Positions 5,348-11,568 of a stretch of DNA of 11,568 bases are shown here, in pieces. The DNA comes from DASVBJ01 sp036375895 (lineage in GTDB: Bacteria > Actinomycetota > Actinomycetes > JACCUZ01): positions 1-11,568 of the forward strand of contig DASVBJ010000246.1 of NCBI GenBank assembly GCA_036375895.1, read 5' to 3'. The stretch's first letter is position 1. The number at the start of each line of letters is the position of its first letter. The position numbers and the translations under genes are program-made. The notes beneath the pieces are model-generated. The model was not told where the DNA came from and did not search any database. It worked only from the letters and a program-made list of their open reading frames with translations.

Positions 5348-6538
5348 TCAGTCCTCCAGAGCCGAGAGTCCGGGCAGGGTCTTTCCTTCGAGCAGCTCGA
5401 GGCTGGCCCCGCCACCGGTGGAGATGTGGCCGAACGCCCCCTCGTCGAAGCCGAGCGCGCGCACGGCCGCAGCCGAGTCGCCGCCACCCACGACGGTGAG
5501 GCCCTCGACACCGGTGAGGGCCTGGGCCACTGCCCGGGTGCCGCCGGCGAAGGCGGGGATCTCGAAGACGCCCATCGGGCCGTTCCAGAACACCGTCCGG
5601 GCGTCGGCGATCTTGCCGGCGAACAGCTCGCCGCTGCGCGGCCCGATGTCGACCCCGATGCGGTCGGCGGGGATGTCGTCGGCGGCGACCACCTCGTGCT
5701 CGGCGCCGTCCTCGACCGCGGTGGCGGCCACCACGTCGACCGGCAGGACGATCTCCACGCCCTTCGCCTGCGCCTGCTCGAGGTAGGAGCGGACCGTGTC
5801 GACCTGGTCCTCCTCCAGCAGGCTCCTGCCGACCTCGTGCCCCTGGGCCTTGAGGAAGGTGAACACCATGCCGCCGCCGATCAGGAGACGGTCGACCGAG
5901 CCGATCAGGTTGTCGATGACCCCGAGCTTGTCCGAGACCTTCGACCCGCCGAGCACGACCACGTAGGGCCGCGCCGGGTCGCCGGTGAGCCTGCGGAGCA
6001 CCTCGACCTCGGCCACCACGAGACCGCCGGCGGCGTGCGGCAGGCGGCGCGGCACGTCGTACACGCTGGCGTGCTTTCGGTGGACGGCGCCGAATCCGTC
6101 GCCCACGTAGAGGTCGGCGAGCCCGGCCAGCTGCTCGGCGAACGCGCCGCGCTCGGCGTCGTCCTTGCTCGTCTCGCCGGCGTTGAAGCGGAGGTTCTCC
6201 AGCAGCGCCACGTCGCCGTCGCCGAGCTCACCGACCGCGGCGCGGGCGCTCTCCCCCACCGTGTCGGTCGCGAACTCCACCGGCCGGTCGAGCACCTCGG
6301 CCAGCCGCTCGGCGACCGGGGCCAGGCTGTACGCCGGGTCGGGCTTGCCCTTCGGGCGGCCCAGGTGGGCGCAGACGACCACCCGGGCGCCGCGGTCGGC
6401 CAGCGTCGTGATGGTGGGGGCGCTGGCGCGGATGCGGCCGTCGTCGGTGATCCGGTGGCCGTCGAGCGGCACGTTGAGGTCCGAGCGGACGAGCACCCGC
6501 TTGCCCCGGACGTCGCCGAGGTCGTCGATCGTCTTCAT
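5348..6538 (-). CDS. pgk: Phosphoglycerate kinase
   Basis: Transfers phosphate from 1,3-bisphosphoglycerate to ADP, giving 3-phosphoglycerate and ATP; cytoplasmic, monomeric, two-domain. The 396 residues match the usual length of about 390-400. In the N-terminal, 3PG-binding domain are RSDLNVPLD (18-26), HLGRPKG (58-64), LLENLRFNAGE (112-122) and the loop DGFGAVHRKHAS (147-158). In the C-terminal, nucleotide domain are LGGSKVSDKL (196-205), NGPMGVFE (319-326) and GGGDSAAA (351-358), followed by STGGGASLELLEGK (373-386). VGDGFG in place of the more widespread NDAFG is, as far as I recall, normal in actinobacterial enzymes. The ATG is preceded by GGGAGA at a good distance. It is separated from gap by 144 bp that contain a long inverted repeat. 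Confidence 0.98.
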   Translation of the reverse strand: MKTIDDLGDVRGKRVLVRSDLNVPLDGHRITDDGRIRASAPTITTLADRGARVVVCAHLGRPKGKPDPAYSLAPVAERLAEVLDRPVEFATDTVGESARAAVGELGDGDVALLENLRFNAGETSKDDAERGAFAEQLAGLADLYVGDGFGAVHRKHASVYDVPRRLPHAAGGLVVAEVEVLRRLTGDPARPYVVVLGGSKVSDKLGVIDNLIGSVDRLLIGGGMVFTFLKAQGHEVGRSLLEEDQVDTVRSYLEQAQAKGVEIVLPVDVVAATAVEDGAEHEVVAADDIPADRIGVDIGPRSGELFAGKIADARTVFWNGPMGVFEIPAFAGGTRAVAQALTGVEGLTVVGGGDSAAAVRALGFDEGAFGHISTGGGASLELLEGKTLPGLSALED

Positions 6539-6592
6539 GCTGGTCTCCCGTTACGACACCGGCGCTGTTGCCAAACCGGGCCTGCGCACCGG

Positions 6593-6658
6593 GCAGCGAT
6601 CATGCACGTTCCGTCGGCCTGCCGCGAGGTGCGGCGACGGAACGTGCATGATCGCTGC
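6593..6658. repeat. Perfect 24-bp inverted repeat between gap and pgk
   Basis: The arm 6593-6616 (begins GCAGCGATCATGCACG) is the exact reverse complement of 6635-6658, with no mismatch. Within the 18-nt spacer, CCGC (6622-6625) and GCGG (6631-6634) can pair, adding 4 bp beyond a 5-nt bulge and closing on the loop GAGGT. The outer bases (6592/6659) do not pair, so the edges are sharp. It lies 24 bp after the gap stop and 54 bp before the pgk start, within the operon. No T-run follows it in the direction of transcription. It could be a partial terminator, an RNase III or stability structure controlling the gap:pgk ratio, or one copy of a dispersed palindromic element. Confidence 0.95.
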
Positions 6659-6682
6659 GAGGAAGGGGGGTGGGGTGGGTGG

Positions 6683-7687
6683 CTAGAGGGAGCGGCCGAC
6701 GAGGCCGACCAGGTCGACCAGCCGGCTGGAGTAGCCCCACTCGTTGTCGTACCAGCCGACGACCTTGACCTGGTCGCCGATCACCTTGGTGAGCCCGGCG
6801 TCGAAGATGCACGAGGCCGGGTCGGTGACGATGTCGCTGGAGACGATCGGGTCCTCGGTGTAGTGGATGTAGCCCTTGAAGGGGCCGTCCGCCGCGGCCT
6901 TGACGGCGGCGTTGACCTCCTCGACCGAGGTCTCCCTGCCGACGGTGACGGTGAGGTCGGTGGCCGAGCCGGTCGGCACGGGCACGCGCAGCGCGTAGCC
7001 GTCGAGCTTGCCCTTGAGCTGGGGCATGACCAGGCCGATCGCCTTCGCGGCGCCGGTCGAGGTCGGCACGATGTTGAGGGCGGCGGCGCGGGCCCGGCGG
7101 AGGTCCTTGTGCGGCCCGTCCTGGAGGTTCTGGTCGGCCGTGTAGGCGTGGATCGTCGTCATCAGCCCGCGCTGGATGTCGAACGCCTCGTGGATGACCT
7201 TCGCCATCGGGGCGAGGCAGTTCGTGGTGCAGGACGCGTTCGAGATGATGTGGTGCGAAGCCGGGTCGTAGTCGCCGTCGTTGACGCCGAGCACGACGGT
7301 GAAGTCCTCGTTCTTGGCCGGCGCGGAGATGATGACCTTCTTGGCGCCGCCGTCGATGTGCGCCTTCGCCTTCGTCGCGTCGGTGAAGCGCCCGGTCGAC
7401 TCGAGCACCACGTCCGCCCCGAGCTCGCGCCACGGCAGCTTCGTCGGGTCCGTCTCGGCGAGCGCCCGGAAGCTGTGGCCGCCCACGATGATGTTCTCGT
7501 CGTCGTAGCCGACCTCCTGGGACAGGCGTCCCAGGATGCTGTCGTAGCGCAGCAGGTGCGCCAGGCTCTTGTTGTCGGTGAGGTCGTTGACGCCCACGAT
7601 CTCGATGTCCGCTCCCTGGGCGAGAGCGGCGCGCACGAAGTTGCGGCCGATCCGGCCGAATCCGTTGATGCCAACCCGAACAGTCAC
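6683..7687 (-). CDS. gap: Glyceraldehyde-3-phosphate dehydrogenase, type I, NAD-type
   Basis: Oxidises and phosphorylates glyceraldehyde 3-phosphate to 1,3-bisphosphoglycerate in the cytoplasm; a homotetramer. The 334-residue length is typical. The dinucleotide fold starts VRVGINGFGRIGRNF (3-17), and Asp35 in GVNDL, the residue that binds the adenosine ribose of NAD, argues for NAD rather than NADP use. The catalytic Cys153 is in SNASCTTNCLAP and His180 in TTIHAYTADQN; the substrate loops PTSTGAAKA and RVPVPTGSATDLTV follow, and GWYDNEWGYS is near the end. I chose GTG 7687 because GAGGAG lies 6 nt upstream and the protein then begins in family register; an upstream in-frame start would add about 20 unconserved residues. 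It is the first gene of gap-pgk-tpiA-secG and likely carries the operon promoter. Confidence 0.98.
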   Translation of the reverse strand: MTVRVGINGFGRIGRNFVRAALAQGADIEIVGVNDLTDNKSLAHLLRYDSILGRLSQEVGYDDENIIVGGHSFRALAETDPTKLPWRELGADVVLESTGRFTDATKAKAHIDGGAKKVIISAPAKNEDFTVVLGVNDGDYDPASHHIISNASCTTNCLAPMAKVIHEAFDIQRGLMTTIHAYTADQNLQDGPHKDLRRARAAALNIVPTSTGAAKAIGLVMPQLKGKLDGYALRVPVPTGSATDLTVTVGRETSVEEVNAAVKAAADGPFKGYIHYTEDPIVSSDIVTDPASCIFDAGLTKVIGDQVKVVGWYDNEWGYSSRLVDLVGLVGRSL

Positions 7688-7799
7688 GACACGCTCCTCT
7701 TCATACGCCCCCGCGCTCGTGGCGAGCGGCGCTCTCTGCGAAATCAAGGGCCAACTCGGACCCTATCCAACCTCGTTCGGGCGGGACAGCGGACGTTCG

Positions 7800-7816
7800 G
7801 CACGGGACCACCGTGC
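7800..7816. repeat. Second small stem-loop beyond the whiA palindrome
   Basis: GCACGG (7800-7805) pairs with CCGTGC (7811-7816) around a 5-nt loop, abutting the large palindrome and sharing base 7816 with it. It may be a backup terminator, or it may be chance in such GC-rich DNA. Confidence 0.4.
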
Positions 7817-7841
7817 GGAAGGTCCTCCGGAGGACCTTCCG
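7816..7841. terminator. Perfect 26-bp palindrome after whiA, probable terminator
   Basis: CGGAAGGTCCTCC (7816-7828) is followed at once by its exact reverse complement (7829-7841). In RNA it would form a stem of up to 11 bp closed by a CCGG tetraloop. It begins 9 bp after the whiA stop, the expected place for a transcription terminator. There is no T-run; actinobacterial terminators often lack one. Being a true spacerless palindrome, it could also bind a dimeric protein. Confidence 0.75.
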
Positions 7842-7850
7842 GGCGGCTCG

Positions 7851-8831
7851 TCAGGTTTCGAGCATGTCCGGCGTCAGGCCGGCGTCGGTGCCCGGTACGC
7901 CGAGGTCCGCCGCGCGCTTGTCGGCCATCGCGAGCAGCCGCCGGATGCGCCCGGCCACCGCGTCCTTGGTCATCGGCGGGTCGGCCAGGGCGCCGAGCTC
8001 CTCCAGGCTGGCCTGCTTGTGCGCGAGCCGGAGCTCGCCGGCCGCCCGCAGGTGGTCGGGGATGTCCTCGCCGAGCAGCTCGAGGGCGCGCTGCACCCGT
8101 GCGCCGGCCGCGACGGCTGCCCGCGCCGACCGGCGCATGTTGGCGTCGTCGAAGTTGGCCAGCCGGTTGGCGGTGGCCCGCACCTCGCGACGCATCCGCC
8201 GCTCCTCCCAGGCCAGCACGCTGTCGTGCGCGCCGAGCCGGGTGAGCAACGCCCCGATGGCGTCGCCGTCACGGACCACGACCCGGTCGATGCCCCGCAC
8301 CTCGCGGGCCTTCGAGCCGATGCCGAGCCGGCGCGCGGCGCCGACCAGGGCGAGCGCCGCCTCCGGGCCCGGGCAGGTGATCTCCAGGGCCGAGGACCGT
8401 CCGGGCTCGGTCAGCGAGCCGTGGGCGAGGAAGGCGCCGCGCCAGGCCGCCTCGGCGTCGCAGACCGCCCCGGAGACGACCTGGGGCGGCAGCCCACGCA
8501 CCGGGCGACCGCGGCCGTCGAGGAGCCCGGTCTGGCGCGCCAGCGCCTCGCCGTCCTTGGCCACCCGCACGAGGTAGCGGCTGCCCTTGCGCAGGCCGCC
8601 GGGCGCCACGACCGTCACGTCGGAGGCGTGGCCGTAGACCTCGGCGATGTCCTTGCGCAGTCGGCGGGCCGTCGCCCCGGTGTCGATCTCGGCCTCGACG
8701 ACCACCCGGCCGCTGACGATGTGCAGACCGCCGGCGAAGCGCAGGATCGAGGACACCTCGGCCTTGCGGCAGCAAGGTCGCGTCACGGTGAGGTGAGCGA
8801 GCTCGTCCTTCACTGCTGCGGTCATGGCCAT
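7851..8831 (-). CDS. whiA: Sporulation/cell-division transcription factor WhiA
   Basis: WhiA, with WhiB, activates genes for growth arrest and septation in sporulating actinomycetes; orthologues occur across Gram-positive bacteria, where they affect division. The 326 residues closely match my memory of the Streptomyces protein: MAMTAAVKDELAHL, TRPCCRKAEVSSILRFAGGLH (17-37), GSRYLVRV, TGLLDGRGRPVRGLPPQVVSG (101-121), AFLAHGSLTEPGRS (133-146), EERRMRREVRATANRLANFDDAN (209-231). The N-terminal part is a LAGLIDADG homing-endonuclease-like fold that is catalytically dead in this family; the C-terminal helix-turn-helix is at about 272-310 (KQASLEELGALADPPMTKDAVAGRIRRLL). The ATG at 8831 gives the conserved MAMTAAV start, with AGGA 9 nt upstream; a much longer open frame runs upstream but is out of family register. 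It sits 17 bp after yvcK. Confidence 0.98.
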   Translation of the reverse strand: MAMTAAVKDELAHLTVTRPCCRKAEVSSILRFAGGLHIVSGRVVVEAEIDTGATARRLRKDIAEVYGHASDVTVVAPGGLRKGSRYLVRVAKDGEALARQTGLLDGRGRPVRGLPPQVVSGAVCDAEAAWRGAFLAHGSLTEPGRSSALEITCPGPEAALALVGAARRLGIGSKAREVRGIDRVVVRDGDAIGALLTRLGAHDSVLAWEERRMRREVRATANRLANFDDANMRRSARAAVAAGARVQRALELLGEDIPDHLRAAGELRLAHKQASLEELGALADPPMTKDAVAGRIRRLLAMADKRAADLGVPGTDAGLTPDMLET

Positions 8832-8848
8832 GGGGCTAGATCCTGCCA

Positions 8849-9808
8849 CTAGAGGGACCGCCGCCCGAAGAGGATGTCGCGGTACGCCGAGGCGAGCAGC
8901 CCGGGGTCGTGCCGCGGGGAGCCGTCGGCCCGTCCCAGCGGGGCCAGCACCAGCCGCGCCCCGAGCCGCTCGGCCGCCTGCTCCAGAGCGACCACGTCCG
9001 GCACGGTCTTGGGGTCGGCGAGCACCACGTCCAGGGCGAGGCCCGGCGCGTGGCTCGCCAGCACCTCGAGGTGGGCCTCCGGGGAGAAGCCCTCGGTCTC
9101 CCCCGGCTGCGGTGCCAGGTTGAGGTTCACCAGCCGGCGGGCGGCGGTCCGGGTCAGCGCGCTCGCGAGGTCGGGCACGAGCAGGTGCGGGAGCACGCTG
9201 GTGAACCACGACCCGGGCCCGAGCACCACCCAGTCGGCGTCGAGCACCGCGCCGACGGCCTCCGGGCAGGCCGGCGGGTCCTCCGGGACCAGCGAGATGT
9301 GCACCACGCTGCCGGTCGTCGTCGCGACGGCGACCTGTCCCCGCACCCGGGACGGGTCGTCGCCGGGGGCGGACGGGTCACGCACGAGGGCCTCGATGTC
9401 GAGCGGCAGCACCGACATGGGCAGCACCCGCCCCTTGGCGCCGAGCAGCCGGGCGACCCAGTCGAGGCCCTGCACCGAGTCACCGAGCAGCTCCCACAGC
9501 GCGACGATGAGCAGGTTGCCCATCGAGTGCTCGTGCAGCCCACCCTCGCTGCGGAACCGATGCTGCACGACCCGGCTCCAGGTGCGGCCCCAGTCGTCGT
9601 CGTCGCAGAGCGCCGCCAGCGCCATCCGCAGGTCACCCGGCGGCAGCACCCCCAGCTCGCGACGCAGCCGGCCGCTGGACCCGCCGTCGTCCGCCACGGT
9701 GACGACCGCGGTGAGCTGGTCGGTGACCTGCCGCAGCGCCGACAGGGACGCGGCCAGCCCGTGGCCACCGCCGAGCGCGACGACGCGTGGCCCGTGCGGG
9801 CCGGTCAC
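8849..9808 (-). CDS. yvcK: YvcK/CuvA-family UDP-sugar-binding regulator (gluconeogenesis factor)
   Basis: Family members bind UDP-GlcNAc and help set the balance between central carbon metabolism and cell-wall synthesis; they are needed for growth on gluconeogenic carbon in Bacillus subtilis and for cell shape in mycobacteria (CuvA). The CofD-like Rossmann fold is evident: VVALGGGHGLAASLSAL (9-25), VTVADDGGSSGRLRRELG (36-53), LPPGDLRMAL (55-64), LHEHSMGNLL (91-100), VLGPGSWFTSVLPHLL (195-210) and NLAPQPGETEGF (230-241). The 319-residue length is normal. The GTG start overlaps the rapZ stop by 4 bp (GTGA), and its own ribosome site is poor, which points to translational coupling. CofD proper (2-phospho-L-lactate transferase) is less likely given the neighbours rapZ and whiA. 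Confidence 0.96.
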   Translation of the reverse strand: MTGPHGPRVVALGGGHGLAASLSALRQVTDQLTAVVTVADDGGSSGRLRRELGVLPPGDLRMALAALCDDDDWGRTWSRVVQHRFRSEGGLHEHSMGNLLIVALWELLGDSVQGLDWVARLLGAKGRVLPMSVLPLDIEALVRDPSAPGDDPSRVRGQVAVATTTGSVVHISLVPEDPPACPEAVGAVLDADWVVLGPGSWFTSVLPHLLVPDLASALTRTAARRLVNLNLAPQPGETEGFSPEAHLEVLASHAPGLALDVVLADPKTVPDVVALEQAAERLGARLVLAPLGRADGSPRHDPGLLASAYRDILFGRRSL

Positions 9809-10698
9809 TCTCGCCCCAGGTCGCGGTGCACCACGGCCGTTTCGATGTCGTCGCCCTGCAGCCGCTGCGCCAGCTCCTCGGCGATGGCCACCGATCGGTG
9901 CTTCCCGCCGGTGCAGCCGACGGCGATGGTGGCGTAGCGCTTCCCCTCACGCTGGTAGCCGTCCGCGACGAGACGGACCAGGTCGGTGTAACGGTCGAGG
10001 AACTCGGCCGCGTCCGGCTGGCCCATCACGTAGTCGCGGACCGCCTCGTCCCGGCCGGTCTGCGGGCGCAGCTCCGGCACCCAGTGCGGGTTGGGCAGGA
10101 ACCGGCAGTCGACCACGAGGTCCGCGTCGACCGGCAGGCCGTACTTGTAGCCGAAGGAGATGATCGTCGCGTGCAGTCCGGCGGCGGCCTGCTCCTCGAA
10201 CGCCTTGAGCACCTTGGCGCTCAGCTCGTGGACGTTCAGGGCACTCGTGTCGATGACGATGTCGGCCTCGGCCCGCAGGTCGAGCAGCATCTCGCGCTCC
10301 CTCGCGATGCCGTCGACGAGCCGGCCGTCGCCCTGCAACGGGTGGGGTCGACGGACGGCCTCGTGCCGGCGGACGAGAACGTCGTCGCTCGCCTCGAGGA
10401 AGATGACCCGCGGGTCGCAGCCCGCCGTCGCCAGCTGGGCGATCGCCTCGGTGAGATCGGCGAAGAACTGGCCGCTGCGGACGTCGACGACCGCGGCGAT
10501 ACGCGGCACGTTGCCCTGCGCGCGGCCACCGAGCTCGGCGAGGGTCGGCAGCAGGCCAGGCGGCAGGTTGTCGACGACGAACCAGCCGAGGTCCTCGAGC
10601 ACGTTGGCCGCCGTGCTGCGCCCGGCCCCGGACATGCCGGTGACGATGACGAGCTCGGGCAGGTGTCCCGTCGGGAAGCTCTGGGCCTCTGTCGTCAC
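9805..10698 (-). CDS. rapZ: RapZ/YvcJ-family nucleotide-binding protein
   Basis: In Escherichia coli RapZ senses glucosamine-6-phosphate and delivers the sRNA GlmZ to RNase E; in Gram-positives the orthologue YvcJ is an ATP/GTP-binding protein of less certain role, and no GlmZ is expected here. The 297 residues have the two-part plan: an N-terminal P-loop domain with GMSGAGRST (21-29) and VVDNLPPGLL (41-50), then ARERE near 132-136, and a C-terminal domain with SFGYKYGLPVDADLVVDCRFLPNP (181-204) and the phosphate-sensing GCTGGKHRSV (261-270). Walker A has Arg27 where Lys is usual. The GTG start overlaps the uvrC stop by 4 bp and has an excellent AGGAGG site. The gene overlaps yvcK downstream in the same way. 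Confidence 0.97.
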   Translation of the reverse strand: MTTEAQSFPTGHLPELVIVTGMSGAGRSTAANVLEDLGWFVVDNLPPGLLPTLAELGGRAQGNVPRIAAVVDVRSGQFFADLTEAIAQLATAGCDPRVIFLEASDDVLVRRHEAVRRPHPLQGDGRLVDGIAREREMLLDLRAEADIVIDTSALNVHELSAKVLKAFEEQAAAGLHATIISFGYKYGLPVDADLVVDCRFLPNPHWVPELRPQTGRDEAVRDYVMGQPDAAEFLDRYTDLVRLVADGYQREGKRYATIAVGCTGGKHRSVAIAEELAQRLQGDDIETAVVHRDLGRE

Positions 10699-11568
10699 CG
10701 TGGTCCCTCCTGCGCCGGCGGGTCGCCGGCGCGCTCATGATCGTCCAGGATCTCACCCGTCGCCATGTTCACAGCAGGTGCCGCCGACTCGCGCCGCGCG
10801 AGGGCGGCCACGACCGCCTCGGCCGTCCGAGGTCCGATGCCGGGAACGGCGGCCACCTCCTCGGGGGTGGCCGCCGAGAGGCGTCGCAGCGACCCGAAGT
10901 GCTTCAACAGCGCCTTGCGGCGCGTCTCCCCCAGGCCCGGCACGCCGTCCAGGGCACTCGCGGTCATCGACTTGGACCGGCGTTTGCGGTGCAGCGCGAT
11001 GGCGAAGCGGTGCGCCTCGTCGCGGACCCGCTGCAGCAGGTAGAGACCCTCGCTGGTGCGGGGCAGCACGACGGGGTAGGCCTCGCCGGGCAGCCACACC
11101 TCCTCGAGCCGCTTGGCCAGCCCGCACAGCGCGACGTCGTCGATGCCCAGGGCGTCGAGCGCACGCTGCGCCGCCGCGACCTGCGGCGCGCCGCCGTCGA
11201 CGACGACGAGGTTCGGCGGGTAGGCGAACCGTCGCGCCCGGCCGGTGTCAGGGTCGATGCCGGCAGGCACGTCGCCCTCGACCAGGTCGAGGTCGGCCTC
11301 GCCGGTGGCCGAGCGGTCCTCGAGGTAGCGGCGGAACCGGCGGCTGATGACCTCGTGGATGGACGCCACGTCACCCTGGCCGGCCTGGCCTCTGATCACG
11401 AACCTGCGGTACTCGCTCTTGCGCGCCAGGCCGTCCTCGAAGACCACCATCGAGGCGACCACGTCGCTCTCCTGCAGGTGCGACACGTCGTAGCACTCGA
11501 TGCGCAAGGGCGCCTCGTCGAGACCCAAAGCCTCCTGGATCTCCTGCAGCGCCTGGCTGCGCGCGGTG
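10695..11568 (-). CDS. uvrC: Excinuclease ABC subunit C (UvrC), C-terminal part only
   Basis: UvrC makes both incisions around a DNA lesion in nucleotide excision repair after UvrAB loading. The window holds about the last 290 residues of a protein usually 600-680 long; the frame stays open through the right edge. Reading starts TARSQALQEIQEALGLDEAP. The UvrC/RNase H-like endonuclease domain, which cuts on the 5' side, shows IECYDVSHLQ (with its metal-binding Asp), VVDGGAPQV (second Asp) and RDEAHRFAIALHRKRR (conserved His). The end carries a tandem helix-hairpin-helix, LDGVPGLGETRRKALLKHFG and VAAVPGIGPRTAEAVV, for DNA binding. The N-terminal GIY-YIG nuclease and UVR domain are outside the window. 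A possible TTG at 11528 is not the real start, since the conserved sequence continues before it. Confidence 0.97.
   Translation of the reverse strand, partial: TARSQALQEIQEALGLDEAPLRIECYDVSHLQESDVVASMVVFEDGLARKSEYRRFVIRGQAGQGDVASIHEVISRRFRRYLEDRSATGEADLDLVEGDVPAGIDPDTGRARRFAYPPNLVVVDGGAPQVAAAQRALDALGIDDVALCGLAKRLEEVWLPGEAYPVVLPRTSEGLYLLQRVRDEAHRFAIALHRKRRSKSMTASALDGVPGLGETRRKALLKHFGSLRRLSAATPEEVAAVPGIGPRTAEAVVAALARRESAAPAVNMATGEILDDHERAGDPPAQEGPR

Larger units (their letters stand above)
7688..7850. promoter_or_regulatory. gap operon upstream region, with candidate -10 at 7760-7765
   Basis: The 163 bp between whiA and gap hold the gap ribosome site and, further up, the whiA terminator. On the minus strand TAGGGT at 7760-7765 fits the -10 pattern TANNNT and would give a leader of about 65 nt; CTGTCC or TGTCCC about 17-18 bp further up is only a weak -35. 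A 6-bp hairpin, CGCTCG/CGAGCG (7714-7719 with 7723-7728), lies in the proposed leader. Confidence 0.35.

Noticed and set aside
7688..7747. Upstream extension of gap by 20 codons
   Set aside because: GAPDH normally starts immediately before the VRVGINGFGRIG motif, and GAGGAG stands 6 nt before the GTG at 7687.
5426..8245. A 939-codon open frame on the plus strand, antisense to pgk, gap and part of whiA
   Set aside because: It is antisense to certain genes, rich in Arg/Val/His/Asp as expected from reversed high-GC codons, has no recognisable domain, and runs across several gene boundaries. It is a by-product of GC-biased third positions.
8832..9209. Upstream extension of the whiA frame to 9209
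   Set aside because: The added 126 residues are antisense-like, Arg/Pro/Ala-rich and overlap yvcK in another frame; the family start MAMTAAV is at 8831 with a ribosome site.
11526..11528. TTG as the start of UvrC
   Set aside because: Conserved UvrC sequence (RSQALQEIQEALGLDEAP) reads straight through it to the window edge, so the gene is simply truncated by the window.

Overview
The window is a very GC-rich stretch of an actinobacterial chromosome. Three things support this. WhiA and RbpA are both present and are families confined to, or typical of, Actinobacteria. The order uvrC-rapZ-yvcK-whiA-gap-pgk-tpiA-secG-rbpA (read leftwards) is a classic actinobacterial block. GTG starts also outnumber ATG starts, 8 of 13 visible starts by my reading. 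RbpA directly after secG, with no ppc between tpiA and secG, resembles Streptomyces and the Frankia/Geodermatophilus-type lineages more than Corynebacterium or Mycobacterium. I cannot assign a genus from this alone.

Layout, from right to left in the direction of most transcription. Minus strand, 11568-7851: the C-terminal part of uvrC (cut by the window edge), then rapZ and yvcK/cuvA, each joined to the gene before it by a 4-bp stop/start overlap, then whiA 17 bp later. A perfect 26-bp palindrome just after whiA probably ends this transcript. Minus strand, 7687-4244: the triose-phosphate glycolytic operon gap, pgk, tpiA, followed by secG, then rbpA with its own leader. Between gap and pgk lies a perfect 24-bp inverted repeat, the most striking non-coding feature here. 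Plus strand, 2547-3809: a four-helix DUF2231 membrane protein and a small P-loop kinase-like NTPase. The kinase gene converges on rbpA, and a single short hairpin contains both stop codons. Minus strand, 2358-1: hypC, hypD and a truncated hypE, tightly packed, encoding part of the machinery that builds the Fe(CN)2CO centre of [NiFe] hydrogenases. The hydrogenase itself and hypA/hypB/hypF are not visible and may lie beyond the left edge or elsewhere.

The genes fall into three functional groups. UvrC is nucleotide excision repair; RapZ, YvcK and WhiA are the conserved nucleotide/UDP-sugar-sensing and cell-division regulator cluster; Gap, Pgk and Tpi carry out lower glycolysis and gluconeogenesis next to the secretion subunit SecG and the RNA polymerase-binding protein RbpA. 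HypCDE points to hydrogen metabolism. I see no mobile element, CRISPR array, tRNA or rRNA, and nothing that amounts to an undescribed protein system. The novelty, if any, is in the intergenic inverted repeats and in the divergent hypC/DUF2231 control region.
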